Assembly: GCA_012295275.1 (NCBI GenBank)
Contig: CM022672.1
Location: 23,933,430 to 23,997,429, forward strand
Reading direction: 5' to 3'
DNA from: Chrysomallon squamiferum
Lineage: Eukaryota; Mollusca; Gastropoda; Neomphalida; Peltospiridae
Length of the DNA stretch: 64,000 nt
The position numbers and the translations under genes were made by a program. The notes beneath the pieces were generated by a model. It was not told the DNA's origin. It saw only the letters and a program-made list of their open reading frames with translations, and made no database searches. Shown here in pieces: positions 1 through 10,935 of the stretch; the stretch's first letter is position 1, and each line of letters starts with the position of its first letter.

Positions 1-549
1 GCATTGTCTATTGCATTAAATGACATTTTTGCTTTTCTCTATTAAAGAACTCCAAACCATATTTTAATAGCAATTTTACAACAATTTTGTTATTTCCATG
101 ACTTATGTAACCAAGAAAAACCTTTTTCTATTTTTTAATAATCCATTTTGAAGATTAATAGATTTATATTATGATGACATCAGTTTTCTAGTGAATTTAT
201 ATGCTCTTGTTATATTTTGCAATCAGTATTGAGGCATTAAAAAAATATATATTTTAGTTTGAAATAAAAGATATTTTTGGAATGTTATTAACATTATTAG
301 TTTAGTTATAATCTTTTTATAACCATAAGGTAAAGATTTGTTGATCTTTTCAAAAAACTAAATCCCAGTAAAAGTATTTTTTATTTAAAATGAAAGAACT
401 AAAATGGATGTATCAGGTTTTTGCATCTGACTTCTTCATATGTAAGTATAATATGTTCTTATTTAATATTATTTCTATGGTTTTATGTATGTAAATGTAT
501 TCAGAATGATCTGTCATTTAATATTATATCTATCATTTCATGTAAATAA

Positions 550-550
<1 letters not shown>

Positions 551-588
<38 letters not shown>
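551..588. repeat. Compound CA/TA microsatellite
   Basis: About 12 CA units followed by about 7 TA units. Confidence 0.95.
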
Positions 589-1280
589 CATGCACAAACA
601 CATACATAAATTATTACTGGATAAATGTCACATCTATGAATTCATGCAAGTAAATATGTTTACAATTAGTTATCAGTTAACACTGTGTCCTTTTTTTATA
701 CTGTACAACGTTTTCAGATCACGTTTTCAAAATAACATGCAAGGAACAGTTTGGTTCAGTGGAAGCTTAATGCTTGATAAAGAAAATGAGAAAATAATCA
801 ATTTGTAAGGAATGGACAGCCTGTACTGGTTAACAAAATTAAAAACAGGATTTGTTTTGAAGACAAAGTGCACTTGCTAAGCATTTATGTTCAGTCTGGT
901 TTTTGAAAAAATAAATGAGAAAAAAAAACAAAAACAACCTCAGATTATAAAGATATATTTCACAGATTTTAACATGAACCTCAATGCACTCTACTTGCTG
1001 GAATAAACTGCAAAGCATAAATGGAAATGTATTCACAATTATAAGATTAATTTTCTTCAGGTTATTTCTAGTTCTAGACAATTCCACATTAATAATTTAC
1101 CAAAAGTTGTTTGATGTATTATTCTGTCTGTGGGAAGGTGCTGACTGTTTGCTAAAAGAGTAACTCATCATACTGTGGTAAAAATTGGTTTCCTCCCTCA
1201 TTATAGTTCTTAAAGCTGTTGGTTAAAATTAATGCATTGCTAAATAGTGTTTCAGTCTTCATTCTGTATTTTCCTGTTTA

Positions 1281-1284
<4 letters not shown>

Positions 1285-1345
<61 letters not shown>

Positions 1346-1366
1346 CATGTGTGCATGCATGATGTC

Positions 1367-1400
<34 letters not shown>
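1285..1400. repeat. Interrupted TG microsatellite
   Basis: TG runs at 1285-1342 and about 1370-1400, split by CTGCATGTGTGCATGCATGA. Confidence 0.95.
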
Positions 1401-1403
<3 letters not shown>

Positions 1404-2815
1404 ATATTAGAGAATCTGTGTGAGTATGCTTGGTATTCCTATCATTGTGCATACTGCTGTGTGAATGTGTCTAATATTAGTGTACATTATCTTAGCAGCA
1501 TTTCATAAAGTCAAGAGTGATCGAATGTATAGCTCGAATAGTGACAGGTATGAAGACTTCTTTAATGAAGCATTAATTTCTTTTATTATCCCATATCCAA
1601 GTAATCTGGTTTTATTTCACAGAATATGAAGTTATTATGAAATGTACAAGCACTAATCATAACAATAATATTATTGATACAATGGTTTTGTATCATACAA
1701 AAGACATGATTCAGTTTTCAGTATATAATTTTTTTTGTGATGGTTACACATTTTCACTGTAAGACATTCTCCCATATTTGAATTTGGTGCTGCATTCCAT
1801 AGAAATCCATGCAAATAAAAGGTTTCACACGTTTTGCTTTTCTTAGCAAATTACTGTTGGTGAAAGAAGAGCAATAACAAGGAAACTGTGAAAGATACAT
1901 TGAAAGTAGCTGATTATTTTGAGTTGGTAATATTTTAACATGTTAATTATTGGATGAGCTGTCAGTATCTTTTAGCTGACTCCATCTTCACTATTGACAT
2001 CATTAGATGTATTGATCTTTGCTTATGACCTTCTTTCTTTAATCATTGCTTTTTTGATTTGTTTTGCTTTTTCAGTGGTTAGTAAGATATAGTGAATAAA
2101 TATCTCCACATATATACTGACGCACATACCCAGCAACATACAAAAGCACAAAAAAAACACATCCCACATAAACAAAGAGAAATGGAAAGGGATAGATGGA
2201 TAAAAAAATAAATGGACAGAAATGATCAAAATGAACATATTAATCTATATGCACATGAACAAACACTCACATACACATTCATACATCTGTATACACATGC
2301 ATTCATTCATACATACTTACATATATTCATAGATTCATACATTCATACATACAGTGAATAATAACATGATAAATCAACATTATCATCATCATCATTATTA
2401 TTATTATTGCACATATTATAAGAATAATTTACTGCTGCAGAAAGACAAAAAACCAATTTTTTATATATATTTATTGATTTTTTATACAATATGTATTCAC
2501 TCTCATGAAATGAATATTTATATATATAACAATATTCTGTTGTCTTCTTTGCTTTTTCTCTGTGTTAAGTAAGTAGTTCATTAGGTGAAAGAATGAATGT
2601 TAAATATGTACAGAAGTAACATAGTAAATAAATATTGCAGAGTTTAAGTTTTATCCAGAATCTATACCATTCAGGTGAGTCGGTACATTTTAATCACAAC
2701 AGTAATTCACCAAATTAACACCTGTCAAAATTCTCACACTTCTGTTTTTGATTTACAGCAGTCACAGGTAAAGAAGTGAATGTCAAAAAAAACTAATGAA
2801 AAACCAACAGCAATG

Positions 2816-2818
<3 letters not shown>

Positions 2819-2896
<78 letters not shown>
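2819..2896. repeat. Compound TC/TA microsatellite
   Basis: About 29 TC units joined directly to about 10 TA units. Confidence 0.95.
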
Positions 2897-3649
2897 ATAT
2901 AAAGTCTGTGTATATGTGGTTTTTCTTGCAAGTTATTTGTGTATATAATGCATATATATATATATACCCATAAGTCATACATGAATTTTTATTTAGATAC
3001 ACATAAATTAGTAGTGAAACCCTCAACACACAAAAACAGTTTTATAAAGAGAACATATATCAATGAATATTTGTTTATTTGTTATGATTATTGTTAATAA
3101 AAATTTTATTCATATGTATATTTTTTCTTCTAACTTTGATTATTGGAATGTCACAAACAATGGAAGCTTTCTGTGATCAAAAATATCTATATTTTTAAAC
3201 ATCTTGAGACTGTCCTCTCCAATAAAACTTCAAGACAAATATAGTTCAATAATATATGAATTATACTCATTAATATTTTATGATGACTGTGATATGAATA
3301 AACAATACATTTCTTGTTTTTTTCTTTTTACATATACTTGTAATATACTTGTGTTAATAAGATAAAAAAAAATAATAATCAATACTTTCTTCTACTACTT
3401 ATACATGTACTGATAACATTAAAAACTATGTAGCATTTTGATTATTTTTTAATGTAGTAGTCAAAGAAAAACAGCTAGAAAGTTCTAGCATTAAACAGTT
3501 ATCTGACAGGAGCTTATAATTATTATAGTAAAGAATATTGAGGCATATTTATTATAATGAACATATAAGCTTGGAAGTTGTATAATCTATCAGAGATATA
3601 GATTTATAATTAGATAATATGAAAATTTTAATTATAAGAATATATATAT

Positions 3650-3706
3650 ATTAATTTTAATTATGTATATATATATATATATATATACATATACATAATT
3701 AAAACC

Positions 3707-3753
<47 letters not shown>

Positions 3754-3760
3754 ATGTATG
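3650..3760. repeat. TA arrays with flanking inverted repeat
   Basis: TTTTAATTATGTATAT at about 3654 and ATACATAATTAAAA at about 3691 are inverted around a TA run. A second TA and TG tract follows (3714-3756). Confidence 0.8.
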
Positions 3761-5126
3761 TATTATGTTTATATAAGAATGAACATAATTGTTTTTTTTG
3801 TTTTTGTTTTGTTATTGCTGTATTAATTTCAAAAGCAGATTACAGCACTGGCATGAAATCATTTATGTCATGTGTAAAGATGGAAATGGATATTTCAATT
3901 TTGATTTAAAAAAAAAAAAATTTCACCCTGTAAAGAAATTTAATGAGATTTTGCTAGAAAATCTTTTTTTCACTTGGTTTTTACTTTGATTACATGAACA
4001 TGCAAATCATGTACTTAGCTGAGATTAACAGAAAATCAGGTTTTAATAAAACAGTGAATAATATAGGTGTTCTTTTTTTTATTATTATTATTTTTTTTTT
4101 TAAATCATGTGATGCAACTTTTTGTCTACTTGAAAGATGTATTAAGAAAAAATCTACTTTTACAAAGTGGAATTACAATGAAGAATATGAACGAAAAAAA
4201 AAATAATAAAATTCAAATGTAGAATGGATATTAATCACAATGCATACTTTTTTATGCCTGTTTTGAGAATAATTTTGCAATGGTTTGATTTTCGTTGATT
4301 ATGTTAAAAAGAAATTTAAATTATATCATACACACTGTCAATAATTTCCTATATATGTATATATGTACATGTATTTATCTTTCAGATAGTATTTCAGAAA
4401 TAAGTTTTATAAAATAAACACCTGTAAATACTTTTTTTGTATTTTATTTAATTTTGCACATCTTAATTACAAGAGTATCAGTGGACAGGCAATCCTTTCT
4501 AATTAACATCAAACTCGTCCCATAATTACTACTACAGATACCATGGTAATGACCATTACTGGCTCTGCATATTCATTTAATTGATTTTAATTGTTCATTT
4601 TATGATTCAGGGCCATTACAGCCTGTGACACATGACTTGTTTATCAGAGACCATGGTATCTGCTTTCCTACTATGACAGAATGCATCTTATTAAGATAGT
4701 TAATGGAATTTCCTACATTTTCATTCGTTTCTTACCTAATGTTAGTATTAAATAAGGTTAATCAAAATATACTGGAAAGCAATAACATTAACTTTATTTT
4801 AAACATTTATTGTTCTGTATCATCATCATCATCATCTTTATTAGAAGCAGCAGCATTATCAGGTATGACCATTTTCATCATTATTATTAAAACTGGATTT
4901 TGATATTATATCGTATGATAATGGTGTCATTTATTATTTTTCACAAGTATTTGTAACCGCAATACATCATATAACAATACTGGATGTATCATGATCGCTG
5001 TATGCTGAGCTAAATTACTCTCACAGCGATGTGCAAAGAAAGTCAGTGTCATAATTATATTTTGTATACGTGGTGAAAATGTCTACCGCATCTGTTCGGA
5101 TGACAGCAGGAAATTTCAAGTGACAA

Positions 5127-5140
5127 ACAGCAGGTGGCGC
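5127..5140 (+). promoter_or_regulatory. CTCF-like core site
   Basis: ACAGCAGGTGGCGC matches 13 of 14 positions of the bilaterian CTCF core CCASYAGRKGGCRS. It sits in a GC-richer, non-repetitive island (about 5020-5240) inside the AT-rich upstream intron. CTCF is widely conserved in bilaterians. Occupancy is not shown. Confidence 0.4.
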
Positions 5141-5816
5141 TTGTCTGCGAGCCCTGGATTTACACTTTACTGTCCTCAGATCAATTAGACCTGTTTGTGA
5201 GGAATAGCTGGCTGATTTATCAAACAAGCAAGGCAAAACTGGTTCATGATGGTGATGCTAATGAGAAAAATAAAATTAGTATGATAATGATGAAATGATT
5301 ATGATGATGATGATGACAATGACAGTGACTGTAATCATCTAGTAAGTTGCAATAATTACCATCATCATAATTATTAAAATATTAGTCTGTTTGGTACAAA
5401 TGATGACTGAATATAATACTGCTTAAATTCAATGATTAATTGAAATGTAGCTTAATATTAAGTTTTTAAAATATAAATGATTCCTTTGGTATGAGCAGAT
5501 GTTCTAGACATATTTGTGGTACTTCAAAGAGAGTGTTTAATTTGATAACATACACCATCACTTACTACTAATCAAATATGTCAGTAACAACAAACTCATG
5601 GGGATACTTGTCAGCAATCATTTTCATGAAATTAATTTTTTTTGGAGTCATGTACAAAGTCCATGACAGACTGAGGCAACTTTGCAATTGATTTACTCAT
5701 TTATTGTTCTATATTTCATAAATCTTTAATTTCCTAACAGTCACTGTCCAAAGTAAATACATTGGTATCATTTGACTTACATACTTACATATAGTCCACA
5801 TATATATATATATACT

Positions 5817-5859
5817 CACACACACACATACACATACATACACATATACACACACTCAC

Positions 5860-5895
<36 letters not shown>

Positions 5896-5905
5896 ACATT
5901 CATAC
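5817..5905. repeat. CA-rich microsatellite
   Basis: Interrupted CA/TACA tract with an uninterrupted core at about 5864-5890. Confidence 0.9.
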
Positions 5906-7469
5906 ATATATACATAGTTTTATGAACATATGTAGAAAGAAACATCCAAAAGATACACTATGCACTCATACAAAAACACATATACACATGCATCATTACC
6001 CAAACACGAAATAAGTCAGATAATAATACTAAATAAACAGTGTCTTCTGGCAGTCATTTAACAAAATGTTTCTTGCTAGAGGTTGGTTTCTGAAGCATAT
6101 TTTAAACATGTTCTGAGTGGGAGTCTCAGGGCAGCGACATCTGCTTGGAGACAAATTGTGTCTGAAAAACACAACTGATAGGAGATGAGAATTCAAACAG
6201 AAAATTCTCTACGAAGTTCATTTAGTGCTTCAGTTTACCAGAGTAGATCCACAGTTTCAGACAAGAGAGGTGACAATCTTTGTGCAGGATATAAATTTTA
6301 AAGATAAAATGAGTTTCATTATTATAAAGAAAATAAAACAGGTTTATTATATTTGTTAATTGTGATGAGATAGGTTTCAGAATAAAGTGTAAGAAATGCT
6401 GATATGAGAAAGAAAAGAAAAGTAGGTGACATAACACCTTCATAAAGAATAAGATGATTTTTTTTTAATGTTTTCTTATGCTTATTAATGTCTTGTTGAC
6501 ATTCAGTATAAAATTAAACTGACGTTGCTTGAGTTAGACATTTGTCAAAACTGTATTATGTCAGATAGGATGTGTTCATCTAGGAAATTAAAAGGATATA
6601 CATGTATATATAAATTACTTCATTAAATATTTTACTCTGTTTTACATTTGTATATCACTATATGCTTGTACTTTTATTTATTTTCATGTTTTGGTATGCG
6701 TGTTTAAATACAAGTGTACAATGCAATTTATTACAGTTGATTTAATATTGTTGTTTTTGTTTATTTTGTATTCAATATATGGACCACTAATATGGCAAAA
6801 ATCTTTATGCAAACAAAAAAAAGTTAAAATAGAATGTAAAATAAATTTACAAAATCATTTTGACATTTATAAGATATACATTAATTTCTTTGAATAACGA
6901 AACTGTGTGGTGATATTTTTTTTTTTTTTTTTTTTTTTGTTATGTAGTAATAGATTGTTTCACTCTTTGGTCATAAAATAGTTCTTTCTTTTTTCTTTTT
7001 TTTTTTTTTTTTGAGGGGTGTATTACTGTTCTTCTTTTTAATTTCATCATAACAGTGTTTTACTAACACAAAACCCCCTTAAACCCCCCACCAAAAAAAA
7101 CCTTCCATACCACTTTCTTGCTCACTAATTTATAAATATGCCAGGAATTTAAGGTCATTAAAAAAGTGTGTTAAACTTTCATTTCAAACATAAAATTAGA
7201 TATTGGTAATCAATGGAGGTGACATTCCGATCCTTAGTGCCTCAGTCTTTATAGATATTATAATTTTGTTGTATCTCCCATTCGTTCAGTCTGTTAAGTA
7301 TATTTGACATGCGTTAAGAAACATATTTTTTAGATAACACCATTATTAATTAGTCAGTGTTATTAAGAATGTGTTTTAGTTACCAAACATCTGAATTATT
7401 GTTATTTAAATTTTGATTCTTTTTTAAAATAATAAACACAGCTATTTATATGAAGGCGCATGCACATAC

Positions 7470-7473
7470 ATAC

Positions 7474-7513
<40 letters not shown>
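7470..7513. repeat. CA microsatellite
   Basis: About 17 uninterrupted CA units after an imperfect start. Confidence 0.95.
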
Positions 7514-7515
<2 letters not shown>

Positions 7516-8095
7516 TTAAATACTGTTTTTAAGCTTTATTTTACTGTTATGTATTAATTCATTTTTAATAAAACATTGCTTGAAAGTTAAGATATATTTT
7601 TGAAATATAAATCATTTATGTTCTTTTCTGTTTTGCTTTGTGTTAATATTATCAATACTGTTTATAATGTTATGTTAAAAATAATGATTGTTTTATAAAT
7701 GCTATATTATAAAAAAGTTCAGCATTTACAAATTATAAAAACATTAATTTGTTTGAAATTATTTTAATATGGAATAAACAACATCATGTAAAATAGTGTT
7801 CTTTCTGTGTATATACATACATCTTTATGTATAATAATATCTTTATTTTATATTTAAAATTAATCAAAATGTAAAGAACAATTATTCACTTTTTTTTTAA
7901 TTACTAACATATATTCATAGTAACTATTAACTGTAAAAGGGTGATGACTTCTGTGACTATCTTTGTTATAAAGAAAAAGAAAAACAAAATTTCATTTAAT
8001 GGTATATTCAGTATATTTTTTATCTATCATCATATATACATTGTAATAACATGACCAGTTTCAAAAAAATAAATAAAATAAAAAGAATAAAATAT

Positions 8096-8102
8096 AATAA
8101 TA

Positions 8103-8197
<95 letters not shown>

Positions 8198-8253
8198 CAA
8201 CAACAACAACAACAACAATAATAATAATCAATATATATATATATATATATATT
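8096..8253. repeat. Compound AAT/AAC/TA microsatellite
   Basis: AAT units with GATAAT variants, then about 9 AAC units (8190-8218), then AAT and a TA tract (8230-8253). It sits 0.75 kb before the first coding exon. Confidence 0.95.
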
Positions 8254-8986
8254 ACTCTATTCAGTTTAGTTCAGAATCTTATATCTTACTGTTCAAATGT
8301 TGTTGACATATGAAATAATAGGAACATATGACAGACACATAGTAAAATTTAATAACAAAACAAGTGATTCTACTCATGCTGTGTGCAAAGCAGACTTGGT
8401 GTTCAAGCTGACATGAATGTAAAAAAGTAATCAAGTTCAATTCTTATAAATGAAAGGTATGACTGAAATCTAATAACTGTTAGTAATAAAATATGTTGAT
8501 GTTTTCATTCTTTAAATTCATTCAAATAGAAATTTTGGGTGCTAAATATTGACATAATCAGGTCAACTAAAGGTGTGAATAGCAGGTAGGTACAGGTGTT
8601 ATTTTTCATTAGTCTCAGATAACTGTCAGCCAGGTGCTTTCATTAACCTCCTTAATTGAAAATCAGTGACACGGTATCTATGTTTTATCTATGGTTGATT
8701 TATTGGAAATTTTCTATCATTTATCCTTTTACACCTGTTTTGTAATCTAACAAGGTGATAAATCAGTTTTAGCACTGATATATGCATAATACAATAGGAC
8801 AATTAAATTTATTGACCACAAAAATCTGACAGGCTAGATTTAATATCTTTTTTTTATCACAATGAAATATTTTTAGGTGTATACACATTATTATATTGTT
8901 TGTGTTTCTGATAGATACAGCTTCAAACACCTTATAATTTGATTGTTTTACTCACTGAAAATCACTTGTTTGTTAATTAATTGCAG

Positions 8987-9126
8987 GTCAATATAGGAAG
9001 TCCAGCTGGTGCATTGTTCTGTCATGACACTTCAGTTTCTTAACCATGACTGACATTGTTTTCTTCACAACATCACAGCATCGAGGAATCCTTCCAATCA
9101 GGGGCTGATAACTCCAGGCACTCACA
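8987..9126 (+). other. SYT12: 5' UTR part of the first coding exon
   Basis: The sequence after the acceptor AG at 8985-8986 runs 140 nt to the start codon. It holds two upstream ATGs (9024 and 9046), each with a short ORF. A TGA-TAA pair at 9106-9111 lies in frame with the main ATG and closes the frame 15 nt upstream of it, so translation of the main protein cannot extend further 5' within this exon. The acceptor is inferred from sequence only; the exon could instead be a transcription start region. Confidence 0.5.
9024..9108 (+). promoter_or_regulatory. Two overlapping upstream ORFs
   Basis: uORF1 (9024-9053) has 9 codons plus a stop. uORF2 (9046-9108) has 20 codons plus TGA and overlaps uORF1 in another frame. 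uORF2 is in the same frame as the main ORF and ends 18 nt before its ATG, with a second in-frame stop (TAA 9109-9111) directly after. By general knowledge of uORFs, such an arrangement tends to lower main-ORF initiation or make it reinitiation-dependent. Its use here is an inference. Confidence 0.45.
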
Positions 9127-9577
9127 ATGGCCTTTCACACTGGCCCACCAGCCTACTTAATAGCTGTGTATGCTGGTGTTCCAGCTGTTATACTTTTCCT
9201 CGTGCTACTCCTGTTGTTCGTTGTGTGTTCCAAGCGCTACCGTTTAAACTGGTATGAACGTACGCTACTGGAAGAAGACATTAGCGATCAGGCTGGTCCA
9301 CTTCTTTTCAAAGGACCAAGGGCCAGTGTGTTTCAAAAGGGTGGATTATTTGGTGGGGGTAAGGGTGGCTTGATGTCAGGCCTCAGCAAGGGGAGTCGTG
9401 GAGCACGCACGGGAAGTGTGAAATCCGAATGGCTGTTCAGCGTGCGCAAGATGGGATCTTCTCCGAGCTCACCCACGTCAGACGCCAGTGAGAAGTTCTG
9501 GGTGCCTCCCCATGTCGTGGAGAGGAAGAGAGCCCAGAGTCTCGTGCCGTCTCTTTCCAGAAACGAAAGTGACGAAG
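9127..9577 (+). CDS. SYT12: Synaptotagmin-12-like, coding exon 1: membrane span and linker (residues 1-150)
   Basis: This exon encodes the N-terminal third of a vesicle-trafficking C2 protein. Residues 10-33 form one hydrophobic span (Y10 to V33) followed by C34 and the basic run SKRYR: the N-outside, C-cytoplasmic layout of synaptotagmins, with C34 a possible palmitoylation site. The span (IAVYAGVP) resembles vertebrate SYT12, and its presence argues against the paralogue SYT17, which lacks a span. A Gly-rich basic stretch (72-99), a Ser/Pro patch (110-118) and an RKRAQS basophilic site (133-138) follow. The ATG is chosen because in-frame stops lie just upstream and its context, ACAATGG, is strong (A at -3, G at +4). 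The exon ends at G 9577 before GTAAGA, in phase 1. Unspliced reading would add about 12 residues to a stop at 9613-9615. Synaptotagmin identity is secure; the SYT12 subtype is likely. Confidence 0.85.
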
Positions 9578-10139
9578 GTAAGACCAGTTTTCTTCTTTTC
9601 TGTGTGAGAGTTTGAGTCTCGGTTTTTGTAAAATAAACTTTAAAAAGTTTTTATTTTTTTTATTTTTTTATTTTTTTATTTTTTCTGCAGGTGTTGTCAT
9701 GTTTGATTAATTTCCATTTTCTTAATTAATCCAGTGTTTTCAGGATGATAAATGGAAACAAATAATTATTTTTTTTGTTAAAAAGTTGTTTATTAACAGA
9801 AGGAATTCTAATAAAATAAAACATTGTCATACAATATAAATGATCTTTTTGAAACTTTATTTTATTTTTGTCTGGTCATTATCAATACTGATTTCTTTTT
9901 TTCTGTATAATTATAAATAGTGTGTCTTTTGGTAATGTTTTATTTTAATATATTATGTTACATTATTATGAAAATGTTAGTTTGTTTGAAATGATTATAT
10001 ATCATGTAATAAAAAGAATCATATAAGAAACTGAATTTAAAAACATTCTCAGAATTTCACCCTAGTTTATTTTAACAAATCACTTAATTAACGAATGAAT
10101 GACTATTTAACAATACTTCAGCTATTATGGGTTGTGGCA

Positions 10140-10465
10140 GTTGTAAATAGTGGTAGTAGTATAGCAGTAATAATGGAAGTGATAGTAGTAGTATAATGGT
10201 TGTAGATGTAATATTAGTAGCTGTAGTTGTAGTAGTAGTAGTAGTAGTAGCAATAGTTTTAGTTCTGGCTGTGGTTATAGTTGTAGCAGTGGTAAATAGT
10301 ATAAGCAGTTGTAGCAGTAGTATCTGATTATAGTAGTAGTAGTAGCTGGTTACAGTTATAGTAGTAGTAGCTGTAATTGTAGTAGCAGCTAGCAGTATTA
10401 ATAATATTAGTAGTTAATTATAGTTGGAGTTGTGGTAGTTTATGATAGTTGTAGTAGTAGTGACA
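10140..10465. repeat. Degenerate TAG/GTT triplet field
   Basis: Over 300 bp of TAG, GTA and GTT triplets with many point changes, and short clean TAG runs at 10229-10250 and elsewhere. Confidence 0.85.
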
Positions 10466-10610
10466 TTGTCTGCATGCATGGGTTAATGCATAAACAAATA
10501 TGTATATATGTGTGTGTTTTTTAACAGCCATTACCAGTTCACATCAATAACACTTTCCCAGTCAGAGCAGTTCCTAATTAGATACAAATCAATCACTAAA
10601 CCACAGGGTT

Positions 10611-10935
10611 TTAACACATTCACAGTTTGTAACTATTGCATTGTTTTGTCCCAAACCAAACAGGTGAAAAATACACAGCAGTCATACAAAAGATAACCAG
10701 TTTGCAAAGCTTAAATAACTAAAGAAATGTGTTTTCTGGTGTATTTTTGTTGTGGCTCAGAGTAGATATATATGTAACACTGCTGTTTAACAGTCTGTAG
10801 CCATTACATTGTTTCGTCCTGAACGAAACAGGTAAATCTATACTTTCTTGTACAAAAGAAAACCAGCTTGTGAAGCTTACTAACTAAAGAAAGTTGTTTT
10901 CTAATGCACTTTGTTGTGACTCAGTGTAGTTGTGA
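10611..10935 (+). repeat. Tandem duplication with 169-bp period, two copies
   Basis: Copy 1 (about 10611-10766) and copy 2 (about 10780-10935) share ATT(G/A)CATTGTTT(T/C)GTCC, AACAGGT, TACAAAAGA(T/A)AACCAG and AACTAAAGAAA in the same order. They are clearly diverged, so the duplication is not recent. Confidence 0.75.

Larger units (their letters stand above)
1..8986 (+). other. Upstream intron (5' part of the synaptotagmin gene)
   Basis: No coding exon is recognisable here. The stretch is AT-rich, almost free of CpG and broken by microsatellites. It ends in the acceptor-like sequence TTAATTAATTGCAG at 8973-8986, so I read it as the 3' part of an intron separating an upstream non-coding exon and promoter (outside the window) from the first coding exon. 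The CpG poverty matches the gene's other introns and differs from the DNA beyond 43 kb. An unannotated short 5' UTR exon inside it cannot be excluded. A CTCF-like site lies at 5127-5140 in a less AT-rich island. Confidence 0.5.

Noticed and set aside
1252-1508. Cys/Val- or His/Thr-repeat ORFs in TG/CA arrays (also near 5772, 11994, 21587, 24165, 25127, 62412)
   Set aside because: They are translations of dinucleotide repeats, open on both strands, with no domain or splice support.
7060-7105. C-run cluster as a G-quadruplex on the minus strand
   Set aside because: Only two runs of five or six C are present; four G-runs are needed.
9578-9615. Exon 1 read-through to the stop at 9613-9615 as the true C-terminus
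   Set aside because: A strong donor GTAAGA follows codon 150 and the frame continues correctly into exon 2; at most it is an intron-retention isoform.
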